A stretch of DNA of 64,000 bases from an uncultured Eubacteriales bacterium (GCA_934456435.1 CAKSHH010000003.1:1-64000), one strand, 5' to 3'; shown: positions 31,832 through 40,709, counted from the stretch's first letter. Numbers and translations are program-made. The notes: a model not told the origin generated them from the sequence alone.

Positions 31832-33619
31832 ATGTATCGTTCACACGTTCTTGTCTGCGGCGGTACCGGCTGTACTTCCTCACACAGTGCCGAGATCATT
31901 GAAAAGCTTGAGCATGAGCTCAAGGACAAAGGTCTTGAAAATGAGGTTAAAGTAATCAAAACCGGTTGCTTCGGACTTTGTGCATTAGGTCCGGTTATGA
32001 TCGTATATCCTGAGGGCTGTTTTTACAGCGAGGTTAAGGTTGACGACGTTCCCGAAATCGTTGAGGAGCACCTGCTCAAGGGCCGTATGGTCAAGAGACT
32101 TCTCTATGAAGAGACTGTTCATCAAGATGACATCAAGCCGCTTAACGAAACAAATTTCTACAAGAAGCAGCACAGAGTTGCGCTTCGTAACTGCGGCGTA
32201 ATTGATCCCGAAAACATCGAAGAATATATCGCTATGGACGGCTATCAGGCTCTTGCAAAGTGCCTGACAGAGCTGACTCCCGACGAAGTTATCCAAATCG
32301 TTAAGGATTCCGGACTCAGAGGCCGCGGCGGCGGCGGATTCCCGACAGGTCTTAAGTGGAGCTTCACCGCGAAGAACTCAGCCGACCAGAAGTATGTTGT
32401 TTGTAACGCCGACGAAGGTGATCCGGGCGCATTCATGGACCGTTCGGTTCTTGAGGGTGATCCGCACTGTATCGTCGAGGCTATGACAATCTGCGGCTAC
32501 GCAACAGGCGCAAGCGAGGGCTATGTTTACGTCCGCGCAGAGTATCCGATTGCCGTTCACCGTCTTGATGTCGCTATCAAGGAAGCCCGCGAAGCAGGTC
32601 TCCTCGGCAAAAACATATTCAATTCAGGCTTTGACTTCGATCTTCATATCCGTCTCGGCGCAGGCGCATTTGTTTGCGGTGAAGAGACAGCTCTTATGAC
32701 TTCGATTGAGGGCAACCGCGGTGAGCCGCGTCCCCGTCCGCCGTACCCGGCAGTTAAGGGTCTCTTCGGCAAGCCGACAACAGAGAACAACGTTGAGACA
32801 TTTGCCAACATTCCGCAGATCATTCTCCACGGTGCAGAGTTCTTCAACTCAATGGGCACAGAGAAATCCTCCGGTACAAAGGTATTCGCTCTCGGCGGAA
32901 AGATAAACAACACGGGTCTTGTTGAAATCCCGATGGGTACAACCCTTCGCGAAATCATCGAGGACATCGGCGGCGGAATCCCGAACGGAAAGAAGTTCAA
33001 GGCCGCTCAGACAGGCGGACCGTCCGGCGGATGTATTCCTGCTTCCCTTATGGACACTCCGATCGACTATGACAACCTCACAGCTATCGGCTGTATGATG
33101 GGTTCAGGCGGACTTATCGTTATGGACGAGGACAACTGTATGGTTGATATCGCAAAGTTCTTCCTCGACTTCACAGTTGACGAGAGCTGCGGTAAATGTA
33201 CTCCGTGCCGTATCGGTACAAAGAGAATGAGAGAGCTTCTTGAGAAGATCACAGACGGCAAGGCCACTCTTGAGGATCTTGACGAGCTCGAATCTCTCGC
33301 TCACTACATTAAGGACAACTCCCTCTGCGGTCTCGGTCAGACTGCTCCGAACCCGGTTCTTGCAACTCTTCGCTTCTTCAAGGATGAGTATATTGCTCAC
33401 ATTGTTGACAAGACCTGCCCTGCCGGCGTTTGTAAGAAGCTTGTCTCCTACTCAATCGTTGCAGACAAGTGTAAGGGATGTACCGCCTGTGCAAGAAAGT
33501 GCCCTGTCGGCGCTATCTCAGGCGCAGTCAAGACTGCTCACACAATCGACACAAGCAAGTGCGTTAAGTGCGGCGTATGTATGGATACCTGCCGCTTCGG
33601 CGCAATTATTAAGAAATAA
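31832..33619 (+). CDS. hndC: Hydrogenase subunit C, NuoF-like FMN/NADH subunit
   Basis: The 595-aa NAD(H)-binding subunit. Domain order: N-terminal [2Fe-2S] thioredoxin fold (about 1-95, CGGTGCTSSHS and TGCFGLCALGP); NuoF core with the NADH/FMN loop GLRGRGGGGFPTGLKW and VCNADEGDPGAFMDR; SLBB region; 4Fe-4S motif ESCGKCTPCRIG (about 455); and a C-terminal 2x4Fe-4S ferredoxin (CKGCTACARKCP, CVKCGVCMDTCR). It oxidises NADH and splits electrons toward the catalytic subunit. Cytoplasmic. Confidence 0.96.
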   Translation: MYRSHVLVCGGTGCTSSHSAEIIEKLEHELKDKGLENEVKVIKTGCFGLCALGPVMIVYPEGCFYSEVKVDDVPEIVEEHLLKGRMVKRLLYEETVHQDDIKPLNETNFYKKQHRVALRNCGVIDPENIEEYIAMDGYQALAKCLTELTPDEVIQIVKDSGLRGRGGGGFPTGLKWSFTAKNSADQKYVVCNADEGDPGAFMDRSVLEGDPHCIVEAMTICGYATGASEGYVYVRAEYPIAVHRLDVAIKEAREAGLLGKNIFNSGFDFDLHIRLGAGAFVCGEETALMTSIEGNRGEPRPRPPYPAVKGLFGKPTTENNVETFANIPQIILHGAEFFNSMGTEKSSGTKVFALGGKINNTGLVEIPMGTTLREIIEDIGGGIPNGKKFKAAQTGGPSGGCIPASLMDTPIDYDNLTAIGCMMGSGGLIVMDEDNCMVDIAKFFLDFTVDESCGKCTPCRIGTKRMRELLEKITDGKATLEDLDELESLAHYIKDNSLCGLGQTAPNPVLATLRFFKDEYIAHIVDKTCPAGVCKKLVSYSIVADKCKGCTACARKCPVGAISGAVKTAHTIDTSKCVKCGVCMDTCRFGAIIKK

Positions 33620-33633
33620 GGAGGATGTCAGAA

Positions 33634-35379
33634 ATGGAAATGGTTAATATCAAAATCAATGGCATGCCTCTGAGTGTGCCGAGCGGAATCACGATTCTTG
33701 AAGCCGCACGCTATGCAGGAATCGAAATTCCGACACTTTGTTACCTTAAGAAAATAAATCAGATCGGTGCCTGCCGTATCTGTATGGTTGAGGTCAAGGG
33801 TGCAAGAAGCCTTGTTGCTTCCTGCGTGTTCCCCGTAAACGAGGGAATGGAAATTCTCACCAATTCCGACAGAGTTCGCAATTCAAGAAGAACAACTCTT
33901 GAGCTTATCCTTTCAACTCACGACCGCAAGTGTCTCTCCTGCGTAAGAAGCACAAACTGCGAGCTTCAGAAGCTCTGTAAGGAATACGGCGTTGAGAACG
34001 AAAACAAGTTTGACGGTGTTACACCCGACTACGCTTACGACGATTCAATGCCTCACATGATTCGCGACAACAGCAAGTGCATTCTTTGCCGCCGCTGTGT
34101 TGCTGCCTGTGACGAGCAGGGCATCTCCGTTATCGGAGCCAACGCCCGCGGATTTGACACCTGCATAACCTCTCCTTTCGAGAGAGAAATCAAAGAATTT
34201 TCATGCATCGCCTGCGGTCAGTGTATCGTAAACTGCCCGACCGGCGCTCTTCGCGAAAAGGACGACACACCGAAGGTACTTGAGGCTATCAACGATCCCG
34301 ACAAGTACGTTGTTGTTCAGACAGCACCTGCTGTCAGAGCGGCTCTCGGCGAGGAGTTCGGTCTCCCGATCGGCACAGACGTTGAGGGCAAGATGGTTGC
34401 CGCTCTCCGCCGCCTTGGCTTTGACAAGGTATTCGACACCGATTTCTCGGCTGACCTTACCATTATGGAGGAGTCAAACGAGCTTATCGAGAGAATCACA
34501 AACGGCGGCGCACTCCCGATGATCACCTCCTGTTCACCGGGCTGGGTCAAGTACTGCGAGCACTACTATCCCGATCAGCTTGACCACCTTTCAACCTGCA
34601 AGTCACCTCAGCAGATGTTCGGCGCAACGCTCAAGACCTGGTACGCTCAGAAGATGGACATTGATCCTGCTAAGATCGTCAGCGTCAGCGTAATGCCCTG
34701 TACAGCCAAGAAGTTCGAGGTTGGCAGAGACGATCAGAGCGCATCCGGCTATGCCGATGTTGATATTTCTATCACAACGCGCGAGCTTGCAAGAATGATC
34801 AAGAGCGCAGGCATCAGCTTCAACGCTCTTCCCGATGAGACATACGACAGTCCTCTCGGCGAGGGTTCCGGCGCAGCCGTTATCTTCGGCGCAACAGGCG
34901 GCGTTATGGAAGCAGCTCTGCGTACCGCGGTTGAAAAAATCACGGGACAGACGCTTGAAAGTGTTGACTTTACTGAGGTCAGAGGTATGGACGGCGTTAA
35001 AGAAGCCACATATACAGTCGGCGATCTCAGCGTAAAGGTTGCCGTTGCAAGCGGCACAAAGAACGCAAAGACACTCATGGAGCAGATCAAGAACGGTACA
35101 AGCGAGTACCAGTTCATCGAGATCATGGGTTGTCCGGGCGGATGCATCAACGGCGGCGGACAGCCGATCGTTTCCGCAGCGGTTCGCAACTTTGAGGACT
35201 TCAGAAGCAAGCGCGCTTCCGTTCTTTACAACATTGACAAGAACAACGAAAACCGCAAGTCACACGAAAACTCGGCAGTAAAGCGTGTATATGATGAGTT
35301 CTTCGGCGAGCCCGGCAGCCACAAGGCGCATGAGGTTCTCCACACAACTTACGTTAAGCGCGGACTTTACAACAACTGA
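33634..35379 (+). CDS. hndD: [FeFe] hydrogenase catalytic subunit
   Basis: Reduces protons to H2 at the H-cluster, re-oxidising NADH/ferredoxin during fermentation. About 581 aa. Order: N-terminal [2Fe-2S] (CYLKKINQIGACRICMVE), His-ligated 4Fe-4S (HDRKCLSCVRSTNCELQKLC), two 4Fe-4S (CILCRRCVAAC, CIACGQCIVNCP), then H-cluster signatures TSCSPGW, MPCTAKKFE and MGCPGGCINGGGQP. A small C-terminal domain follows. Start ATG 33634 is 8 nt after AGGAGG; an ATG at 33625 is too close to the site. Maturases HydEFG are not in the window. Confidence 0.96.
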   Translation: MEMVNIKINGMPLSVPSGITILEAARYAGIEIPTLCYLKKINQIGACRICMVEVKGARSLVASCVFPVNEGMEILTNSDRVRNSRRTTLELILSTHDRKCLSCVRSTNCELQKLCKEYGVENENKFDGVTPDYAYDDSMPHMIRDNSKCILCRRCVAACDEQGISVIGANARGFDTCITSPFEREIKEFSCIACGQCIVNCPTGALREKDDTPKVLEAINDPDKYVVVQTAPAVRAALGEEFGLPIGTDVEGKMVAALRRLGFDKVFDTDFSADLTIMEESNELIERITNGGALPMITSCSPGWVKYCEHYYPDQLDHLSTCKSPQQMFGATLKTWYAQKMDIDPAKIVSVSVMPCTAKKFEVGRDDQSASGYADVDISITTRELARMIKSAGISFNALPDETYDSPLGEGSGAAVIFGATGGVMEAALRTAVEKITGQTLESVDFTEVRGMDGVKEATYTVGDLSVKVAVASGTKNAKTLMEQIKNGTSEYQFIEIMGCPGGCINGGGQPIVSAAVRNFEDFRSKRASVLYNIDKNNENRKSHENSAVKRVYDEFFGEPGSHKAHEVLHTTYVKRGLYNN

Positions 35380-35392
35380 TCCGAATAAAAAT

Positions 35393-35428
35393 AACAGCAG
35401 AGATGAGCAATCGTCTCTGCTGTTTTTA
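35393..35428 (+). terminator. Terminator of the hydrogenase operon
   Basis: AACAGCAGAGA (35393-35403) and TCTCTGCTGTT (35414-35424) form an 11-bp perfect stem followed by Ts. Confidence 0.9.
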
Positions 35429-35447
35429 TTGACCGTTTTGATTTTAA

Positions 35448-35485
35448 AAAAGCAAAAGGCGCTCGGCAATAAGCCGAGCTCCCGT
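35448..35485 (-). terminator. Terminator of the Gfo/Idh/MocA gene
   Basis: GCTCGGC-AATAA-GCCGAGC (35461-35479). On the minus strand it is followed by a T-rich stretch ending in six Ts. It is convergent with the hydrogenase terminator. Confidence 0.8.
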
Positions 35486-35487
35486 AT

Positions 35488-36555
35488 TTAAAACTTAACA
35501 ACAATATTCTTTTCTGCCGATTCAAACATCGCCTCAACGACCTTGACAAGACGTCGCTGCTGGTCGTGAGTAACAATCGGATCCGCTTTGCCCTCTATAA
35601 CATCGCAAATGTTATTGTAAAGGGTATGCTCGCCGCTGAAGCCCTTGTCCTCAACATACGGCAACGGGAATGTTTTGATTGAATCGTCCGTTCTCGGAGC
35701 CATAGTTTTCGTCAGACCGACACCTGTTCTGACCGGAACGGCGTCCTTGTTTTCCCAGTCGGAAACCATAACGATTTTACCGCTGAGATCCCACTCGCAG
35801 AGAGCCGAACCGTTGATTCCCTGAACGTGCCAGCGCGGATAATCAATAAAATTGTTCGTACCGACCGAGATCGTATACACGGAATCGTCCTTGTAGTTAA
35901 GGCTTGCCACGAAGCCGTCGTCAACCTCATCATTCGTGATATGAGTCACCTGACAGTAAACCGAGTCAAGCTCCTTGTCGTCAAACATCATAAGCGCCTG
36001 GTCAAGGATATGAATACCCCAGTCAAGTATCATTCCGCCGCCCTGCGCCTTTTTCTGACGCCAATCGCCGGGAATACCTCTTGAACCGCTGACTCGCGAT
36101 TCAATTCTGAAAATCTTGCCGAGAGTGTTCTCGTCGTATATTTTTTTGATTGTGAGATAGTCGGGATCGTATCTTCTGTTCTGATGTACCGTGAAGAACT
36201 TGCCCGTTCTTTCGCTCGCCTTTATCATATCGTCGAGCAGCTCGCTCGACATTGTAACGGGCTTTTCACTCATTACGTTTTTGCCTGCCTCAAGAGCGGC
36301 AATAACAATATCATGGTGAAAATCGTTCGGAGTTGCCACAACGACGAAATCAATTCTGTCGTCGGAAAGAAGCTCCTCCTGAGAAGAAAATGCGTGCCAG
36401 CCCTTTTCTTCAGCCTTTTGGTTCTGTGCAGGGTTAATGTCGTAAATGCCGACAAGCTCCATACGATCGTTCATATATTTTGACATCTTTTCGGCGTGCC
36501 AACTGCCCATGCCGCCGCAGCCGATGACTGCGCCGCCGATTTTTCCGTTTACCAT
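35488..36555 (-). CDS. Gfo/Idh/MocA-family oxidoreductase
   Basis: A 355-aa NAD(P)-dependent sugar or inositol dehydrogenase-like protein. The Rossmann fold opens IGGAVIGCGGMGSWHAEK; the family signature EKPVTMSSELLDDMI carries the catalytic Lys, and DWGIHILDQALMMF carries the His/Asp pair. The C-terminal alpha/beta domain covers about 130-355. It lies downstream of two sugar-phosphate isomerase-like genes on the same strand, separated by 450 bp of repeat DNA. Together they may degrade a sugar derivative. Exact substrate unknown. Confidence 0.9.
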   Translation of the reverse strand: MVNGKIGGAVIGCGGMGSWHAEKMSKYMNDRMELVGIYDINPAQNQKAEEKGWHAFSSQEELLSDDRIDFVVVATPNDFHHDIVIAALEAGKNVMSEKPVTMSSELLDDMIKASERTGKFFTVHQNRRYDPDYLTIKKIYDENTLGKIFRIESRVSGSRGIPGDWRQKKAQGGGMILDWGIHILDQALMMFDDKELDSVYCQVTHITNDEVDDGFVASLNYKDDSVYTISVGTNNFIDYPRWHVQGINGSALCEWDLSGKIVMVSDWENKDAVPVRTGVGLTKTMAPRTDDSIKTFPLPYVEDKGFSGEHTLYNNICDVIEGKADPIVTHDQQRRLVKVVEAMFESAEKNIVVKF

Positions 36556-36582
36556 TTTTTTGCTCCTAAAAATATGTTATCA

Positions 36583-36738
36583 TTATAGCCTTCCCCTTGA
36601 GGGGAAGGTGGGCGGCGGATTGCGCCGCTCGGATGAGGTGGCGAATTTATATCACATTATTTATTAAAATCTGACTTGAACTTTTCCACCTCATCAGTCG
36701 CTTATGCGACAGCTTCCCCTCAAGGGGAAGCCTTTTAA
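36583..36738. repeat. Paired inverted CTTCCCCTTGAGGGGAAG repeats (MITE-like)
   Basis: A block reading GCCTTCCCCTTGAGGGGAAG then a GC-rich hairpin and GGATGAGGTGG (about 36592-36651) is mirrored by an inverted block (CCACCTCAT ... CTTCCCCTCAAGGGGAAG, about 36689-36733). The two outer palindromes act like terminal inverted repeats of a roughly 150-bp non-coding element. I recall very similar intergenic repeats in other gut Clostridia. It separates the oxidoreductase gene from its likely operon partners. Confidence 0.75.
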
Positions 36739-36760
36739 AATTGCGTATTCAAACTTAAGT

Positions 36761-36998
36761 CGATATTTCAAGCTTTTTTGACACCGGAGTCGGTGTGCCT
36801 GCCTTAGATTAAATCGCCCGAAGTGCGCCGAATCCAAGGAATAAAAAGCGCAGGAATATACCGATATTTCGAGCTTTTTTGACACCGGAGTCGGTGTGCC
36901 TGCCTTAATTAAATCGCCCGAAGTGCGCCGAATCCAAGGAATAAAAAGCGCAGGAATATACCGATATTTCAAGCTTTTTTGACGCCGGAGTCGGTGTG
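36761..36998. repeat. Tandem ~100-bp direct repeat, 2.4 copies
   Basis: Units begin CGATATTTC at 36761, 36862 and 36962. The first two are 101 and 100 bp and nearly identical; the third stops after 37 bp, just before the stop of the isomerase gene. Each contains the hairpin ACACCG-GAGT-CGGTGT (GACGCCG in the third). A frame stays open across the array on the minus strand but has no ribosome site and no known domain, so it is not called a gene. Confidence 0.85.
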
Positions 36999-37009
36999 CT
37001 GCGGGTGAT

Positions 37010-37975
37010 TTAAGCCCACCACATCTCCGTTGTGGACTCTGTAATCAACGCATTTTTAAGCGTCTGAACAGCCTTTGTCAAGCCCTCATTCTGGCTCATG
37101 AGGCTGTCCTCGTGCTCAATGCTGATAGCGTAGTCATAGCCGACAAGGCGAAGATTGGAAATGATGTCTTTCCAATAGAGCTCGTCGTTGCCGTAGCCGA
37201 CGCTGCGGAATATCCATGAACGGTTGATTTCGTCCGAATATGGCTTCGTGTCGAGAACACCGTTGACCATGGTGTTGTACTTGTCAATCTTCGTATCCTT
37301 TGCGTGGAAGTGGAAAATCGCGTCGCCGAGCTTACGGATGCAGGCAACGGGATCCATTCCCTGCCAAATGAGGTGGCTCGGATCAAAGTTAGCGCCGATT
37401 TCGGGACCAACTGCTTCACGAAGCTTGAGAAGGCTCTCTGTGTTGTATACGCAGAAGCCGGGGTGAAGCTCAAGAGCAATCTTATTTACGCCGTGAGCCT
37501 TTGCGAATGCGACAAGGTCTTTCCAGTACGGAATGAGTACCTCTTCCCATTGCCATTTGAGAACCTCGCTGAAATCGTCCGGCCAGGGGCAAACGACCCA
37601 GTTCGGGTGCTTTGATTCAGGGCAATCACCCGGACAGCCTGAGAAAGTGTTGATCTGATGAAGTCCGAGCTTTTCAGCAAGGAGAATCGTATCGCGAATC
37701 GTCTTGTCAAAAGCCGCCGCCTTTTCCTTGTCGGGGTGAACAGGGTTGCCGTGGCAGCTCAGCGCGCTGATCTGCATATCATATTTTTTGATTGTTGCAA
37801 CAAATTCGTTGAACTTTTCCTCGTCGTTGAGAAGCGTCTCCGGGTCGCAATGGGCATTTCCGGGGAAGCCGCCGCAGCCGAGCTCAATCATCTCAATGCC
37901 GAGAGATTTAAAATATTTGAGAGCCTCTTCAAGGGGCAAATTCTGCAAAAGGCAGGTAAAAACTCCGAGTTTCAT
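37010..37975 (-). CDS. Sugar phosphate isomerase/epimerase (AP-endonuclease 2 fold)
   Basis: A 321-aa TIM barrel of the IolE/xylose-isomerase-like family. Metal ligands are suggested by KIALELHPGF, GANFDPSHLIWQG, IFHFHAKD and AISIEHED. It probably isomerises or epimerises a keto-sugar or its phosphate. It is 15 bp downstream of a second, shorter barrel protein, so the pair is co-transcribed. Confidence 0.9.
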   Translation of the reverse strand: MKLGVFTCLLQNLPLEEALKYFKSLGIEMIELGCGGFPGNAHCDPETLLNDEEKFNEFVATIKKYDMQISALSCHGNPVHPDKEKAAAFDKTIRDTILLAEKLGLHQINTFSGCPGDCPESKHPNWVVCPWPDDFSEVLKWQWEEVLIPYWKDLVAFAKAHGVNKIALELHPGFCVYNTESLLKLREAVGPEIGANFDPSHLIWQGMDPVACIRKLGDAIFHFHAKDTKIDKYNTMVNGVLDTKPYSDEINRSWIFRSVGYGNDELYWKDIISNLRLVGYDYAISIEHEDSLMSQNEGLTKAVQTLKNALITESTTEMWWA

Positions 37976-37990
37976 ATCAATATCTCCTTA

Positions 37991-38713
37991 TTAAAGATTT
38001 GCTTTGAAGTATTCCATACTTCTCTTAATATCGTCGATTCCGTTCGGCTTGGGTTCATCGTTTTCAAGAATGAGCCACTCAATGCCGCTGTCCTTCGCCG
38101 CCTTAAATACCGCCGAAAGGTCGTTATCGCCCTCACCGAGAGCCATAGGATGTCTGTCGATACCGTCCTTGACATGGAGAAGAACTATATCGTCCTTGTG
38201 CTCGGTTATGTACTTGTAATTATCCGCACCGCCGCAGTAGCTCCAGTAGGTATCAATTTCAAGATATGCGCCGTCGGCGATTCTGTCCATGATGAGTTTG
38301 CCGTCGATCTCGTTTTCAAACTCCTCGGTGTGGTTGTGGTAATAGAACTTGATTCCCTCGTCCTTGCCGCGCTCATTCGCCTTTGAGAAAACGTCAACCA
38401 GTCTGTCAACATCCTCTTTTGTCGAATGATCGGCTCCGCCGATGCCCATGTATTCCATACCGAGCGCCTTGCCGAGCTTGATTGACTTTTCAAGGTTGTC
38501 GCCCTCGTAATCCTCAAGATCCATGTGGCAGCCGACAGCAACCAGTCCGAGCTCGTCGAGTTTTGCCTTTATTACTTCGGGCTCAAGGTCTGCATAGCCT
38601 GCAAATTCAACGCCGTCAAAGCCGATTTCCTTGACCTCTTCGAGTATCTTGAGGAACTCCTCACCGTTTGAATAATCATTTCTGAGAGTATAAAGCTGAA
38701 CAGCTAATTTCAA
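37991..38713 (-). CDS. Sugar phosphate isomerase/epimerase, short form
   Basis: A 240-aa TIM barrel of the same superfamily: FDGVEFAGYADLEPEVIK, KFYYHNHTEEFE, LEIDTYWSYCGGAD and VLLHVKDGID give the metal-binding His/Glu/Asp pattern. First gene of the presumed sugar operon; a GGAGG site precedes ATG 38713. A weak promoter (TTGAAC-N17-TATATA on the minus strand, about 38775-38747) is possible. Confidence 0.9.
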   Translation of the reverse strand: MKLAVQLYTLRNDYSNGEEFLKILEEVKEIGFDGVEFAGYADLEPEVIKAKLDELGLVAVGCHMDLEDYEGDNLEKSIKLGKALGMEYMGIGGADHSTKEDVDRLVDVFSKANERGKDEGIKFYYHNHTEEFENEIDGKLIMDRIADGAYLEIDTYWSYCGGADNYKYITEHKDDIVLLHVKDGIDRHPMALGEGDNDLSAVFKAAKDSGIEWLILENDEPKPNGIDDIKRSMEYFKANL

Positions 38714-38884
38714 AATAAAAACCTCCGTTGCATAGATAATAATTATATACTTGATTTTACAACATCGTTCAAATCATTTCAACCTTTTCGGCGAAAAAAA
38801 TATAATTAAATCAACTTATTATTCACAAAGAATATACCAAACGCTAACAAAAAGTTCATACGAGGTTAATATTTGCCCGTTATT

Positions 38885-38994
38885 ATTTAGCTGTACTCAA
38901 TGAGAGAGCCGCAACTCTCGTGAGTACATACCCCTCCTCAATAAACCCCTCAATTATTGGAAGAAGAAGTCGGTTCACGCCGGCTTCTTTTTCT
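38885..38994 (+). ncRNA. Candidate small RNA with CCCCTC motifs
   Basis: This intergenic stretch begins with a strong hairpin (GTACTCA-N-GAGAG / CTCTC-N-TGAGTAC, about 38893-38927). A single-stranded-looking linker follows with ACCCCTCCTC and ACCCCTC, complementary to Shine-Dalgarno sequences. It closes with the terminator hairpin AAGAAGTCGG / CCGGCTTCTT and five Ts (38964-38994). No gene on the plus strand ends here that would need that terminator. A TAATAT lies near 38868 as a possible -10; the -35 is unclear. Confidence 0.5.
38964..38994 (+). terminator. Terminator closing the candidate sRNA
   Basis: Ten-base-pair stem (one G-U) with a 6-nt loop, followed by TTTTTCTG. Confidence 0.8.
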
Positions 38995-39017
38995 GTCTAT
39001 ATATCCTTAAAATATAT

Positions 39018-39052
39018 GCATAAAAAACTGCCCGCCTAAGCGAACAGTTTTC
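39018..39052 (-). terminator. Terminator of rpsU
   Basis: On the minus strand CTGTTCGC-TTAG-GCGGGCAG (two G-U pairs) followed by six Ts, about 10 nt after the rpsU stop. Confidence 0.8.
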
Positions 39053-39059
39053 TTGATTC

Positions 39060-39236
39060 TTATTTGAACTTTCTCTTACGAGCAGCCTCGGACTTCTTCT
39101 TGCGCTTTACAGAGGGCTTCTCATAATGTTCTCTTTTACGAACCTCCTGGATAACACCGTCTCTCGAAGTCTGTCTCTTGAATCTTCTGAGAGCGTTGTC
39201 CAAAGACTCGCCTTCTTTAACTTTTACCTGACTCAC
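39060..39236 (-). CDS. rpsU: Ribosomal protein bS21
   Basis: A 58-aa protein of the small ribosomal subunit. The reverse strand reads SQVKVKEGESLDNALRRFKR, then the Lys/Arg-rich C-terminus including VRKREHYEKPSVKRKKK and ending ARKRKFK, the usual bS21 sequence. The start is GTG 39236 with GGGAGGG six nt upstream. It is monocistronic, with a perfect promoter and its own terminator. Confidence 0.96.
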   Translation of the reverse strand: MSQVKVKEGESLDNALRRFKRQTSRDGVIQEVRKREHYEKPSVKRKKKSEAARKRKFK

Positions 39237-39288
39237 TGTATTCCCTCCCTCCGCAGATTGCAGGGGTAATCTTCATAATTTACAACGT

Positions 39289-39317
39289 ATTTTATCACAG
39301 AAACGGGTCAATGTCAA
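39289..39317 (-). promoter_or_regulatory. Promoter of rpsU
   Basis: Minus strand TTGACA (39317-39312), 17-bp spacer, TAAAAT (39294-39289). Confidence 0.85.
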
Positions 39318-39367
39318 TATCAAATTGCAAAATTCACACTTATTCCGCCAAAATTTTTCAAAAAAAC

Positions 39368-39396
39368 TGCATCGGCGGATTTCTCACACCGATGCA
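39368..39396 (-). terminator. Terminator of the alcohol dehydrogenase
   Basis: TGCATCGG / CCGATGCA (39368-39375, 39389-39396). On the minus strand it is followed by GTTTTTTTG. It lies about 105 nt after the gene's stop; the intervening bases show no gene. Confidence 0.7.
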
Positions 39397-39500
39397 ATTA
39401 CTTTTCATGGCAATAACGCACAATTTAGATGCGCGAATTACGCAGTAGGATTTTTCGTCAGGGTACAATAATTTATCGGCTTGCGGCACATGCAGCTTTT

Positions 39501-40709
39501 TTAGAAGCCTCTTACTGCCCTTACAACCTTTTCGCAGTCCTTTGCGTCCATGATCTTCGGAACAGGATAAAGCGGGTTGCCCTCCCTGAGTGCACGTTCA
39601 ACAATGGTCGGGATATCTTCATCCTTGATGAAGTCAAAGTGCTCGGGAATATTCATATTCTTGTTCATCTCTTTGATAGCGTCAATGAAGTTCATAGCCT
39701 TATCAGCCTGAGAGTAACCGCCGATGCCCACGATCTCGGCAAGCTTTGCAAGTTTCTCATACGCTGTGTCACCGTAGTATTCAAGAACGTGCGGAAGAAT
39801 TACGGCGTTTGCGAGGCCGTGAGGTGTGCCGTAGATACCGCCGAGGTTATGGGCGATTGCGTGAACGTAGCCGACATAAGCTCTTGTGAACGCCATTCCG
39901 GCATAGAAAGATGCAACGAGCATATTCTCACGAGCCTGAATGTTCTTGCCGTCGTTATATGCCGTTTCGAGGTTTTCAAAGATAAGCTTTGTTGCTCTTT
40001 CGGCATAGTCGTCGGTCGACTTGGTTCCGCTCAGTCCGATATATGCTTCAACAGCGTGGGTCAAAGCGTCCATACCGGTTGTCGATGTAATCTTCTGCGG
40101 AAGACCTGTTGTAAGTTCGGGATCAAGAACCGCATACTTCGGACGAAGCTTGGGGTCATTGATAGCGTACTTCTCGTGAGTCTGCATATTGGTAACAACA
40201 GCGGCAAGGGTTGTTTCCGAGCCTGTGCCTGCGGTTGTCGGAACAGCGAAGAACGGAGGCAGCTTGTGTCTGATCTTCAGCTCGCCTCTCATCTGAGAAA
40301 CGGTCATATTCGGATTCATTACTCTTGCGCCTGCCGCCTTTGCGCAGTCCATCGGAGAACCGCCGCCGAAAGCAATAATGCCCTCACAGCCGTTCTTGAG
40401 GTAAAGTCTGCGTGCTTCTTCGATATTCTCAATTGACGGATTCGGCTGAACGCCGTCGTAAACCGTGTATTTGATTCCCTGAACATCAAGCTGCTCAAAA
40501 AGACCTGCAAGCAGATTGAGTCCCATAAGTCCCTTGTCCGTTACGACAAGAACGCTTGAAATGCCCTTTGACTTTACGAGAGCGGGAAGCTCCTTAACCG
40601 CGCCGGGACCCTTGAGAAGCTCAGGCTCGGACCAGTCAAAGAAATACTCCGCAACCATAAAGGTTTTCTGATATGCTCTGTAAAAAGCTTTTTTTGCCAT
40701 ATCTGCCAT
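39501..40709 (-). CDS. Iron-containing alcohol dehydrogenase
   Basis: A 402-aa group III alcohol dehydrogenase (butanol dehydrogenase / 1,3-propanediol dehydrogenase type). The NAD(P)-binding site is IIAFGGGSPMDCAKAAG; metal-binding His lie in YVHAIAHNLGGIYGTPHGLANAVILPHVLEY; GTGSETTLAAVV is also typical. It probably reduces aldehydes to alcohols to dispose of reducing power, complementing the hydrogenase. ATG 40709 is 7 nt after AGAGGT. Confidence 0.93.
   Translation of the reverse strand: MADMAKKAFYRAYQKTFMVAEYFFDWSEPELLKGPGAVKELPALVKSKGISSVLVVTDKGLMGLNLLAGLFEQLDVQGIKYTVYDGVQPNPSIENIEEARRLYLKNGCEGIIAFGGGSPMDCAKAAGARVMNPNMTVSQMRGELKIRHKLPPFFAVPTTAGTGSETTLAAVVTNMQTHEKYAINDPKLRPKYAVLDPELTTGLPQKITSTTGMDALTHAVEAYIGLSGTKSTDDYAERATKLIFENLETAYNDGKNIQARENMLVASFYAGMAFTRAYVGYVHAIAHNLGGIYGTPHGLANAVILPHVLEYYGDTAYEKLAKLAEIVGIGGYSQADKAMNFIDAIKEMNKNMNIPEHFDFIKDEDIPTIVERALREGNPLYPVPKIMDAKDCEKVVRAVRGF

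Noticed and set aside
36694..36972. Minus-strand frame (92 codons) across the 100-bp repeats
   Set aside because: Open only because the repeat unit lacks stops; no ribosome site, and the translated repeat shows no domain. Kept as a DNA repeat.
39429..40436. Plus-strand open frame (335 codons) opposite the alcohol dehydrogenase
   Set aside because: Shadow of a conserved gene; it begins in the terminator region and has no family resemblance.
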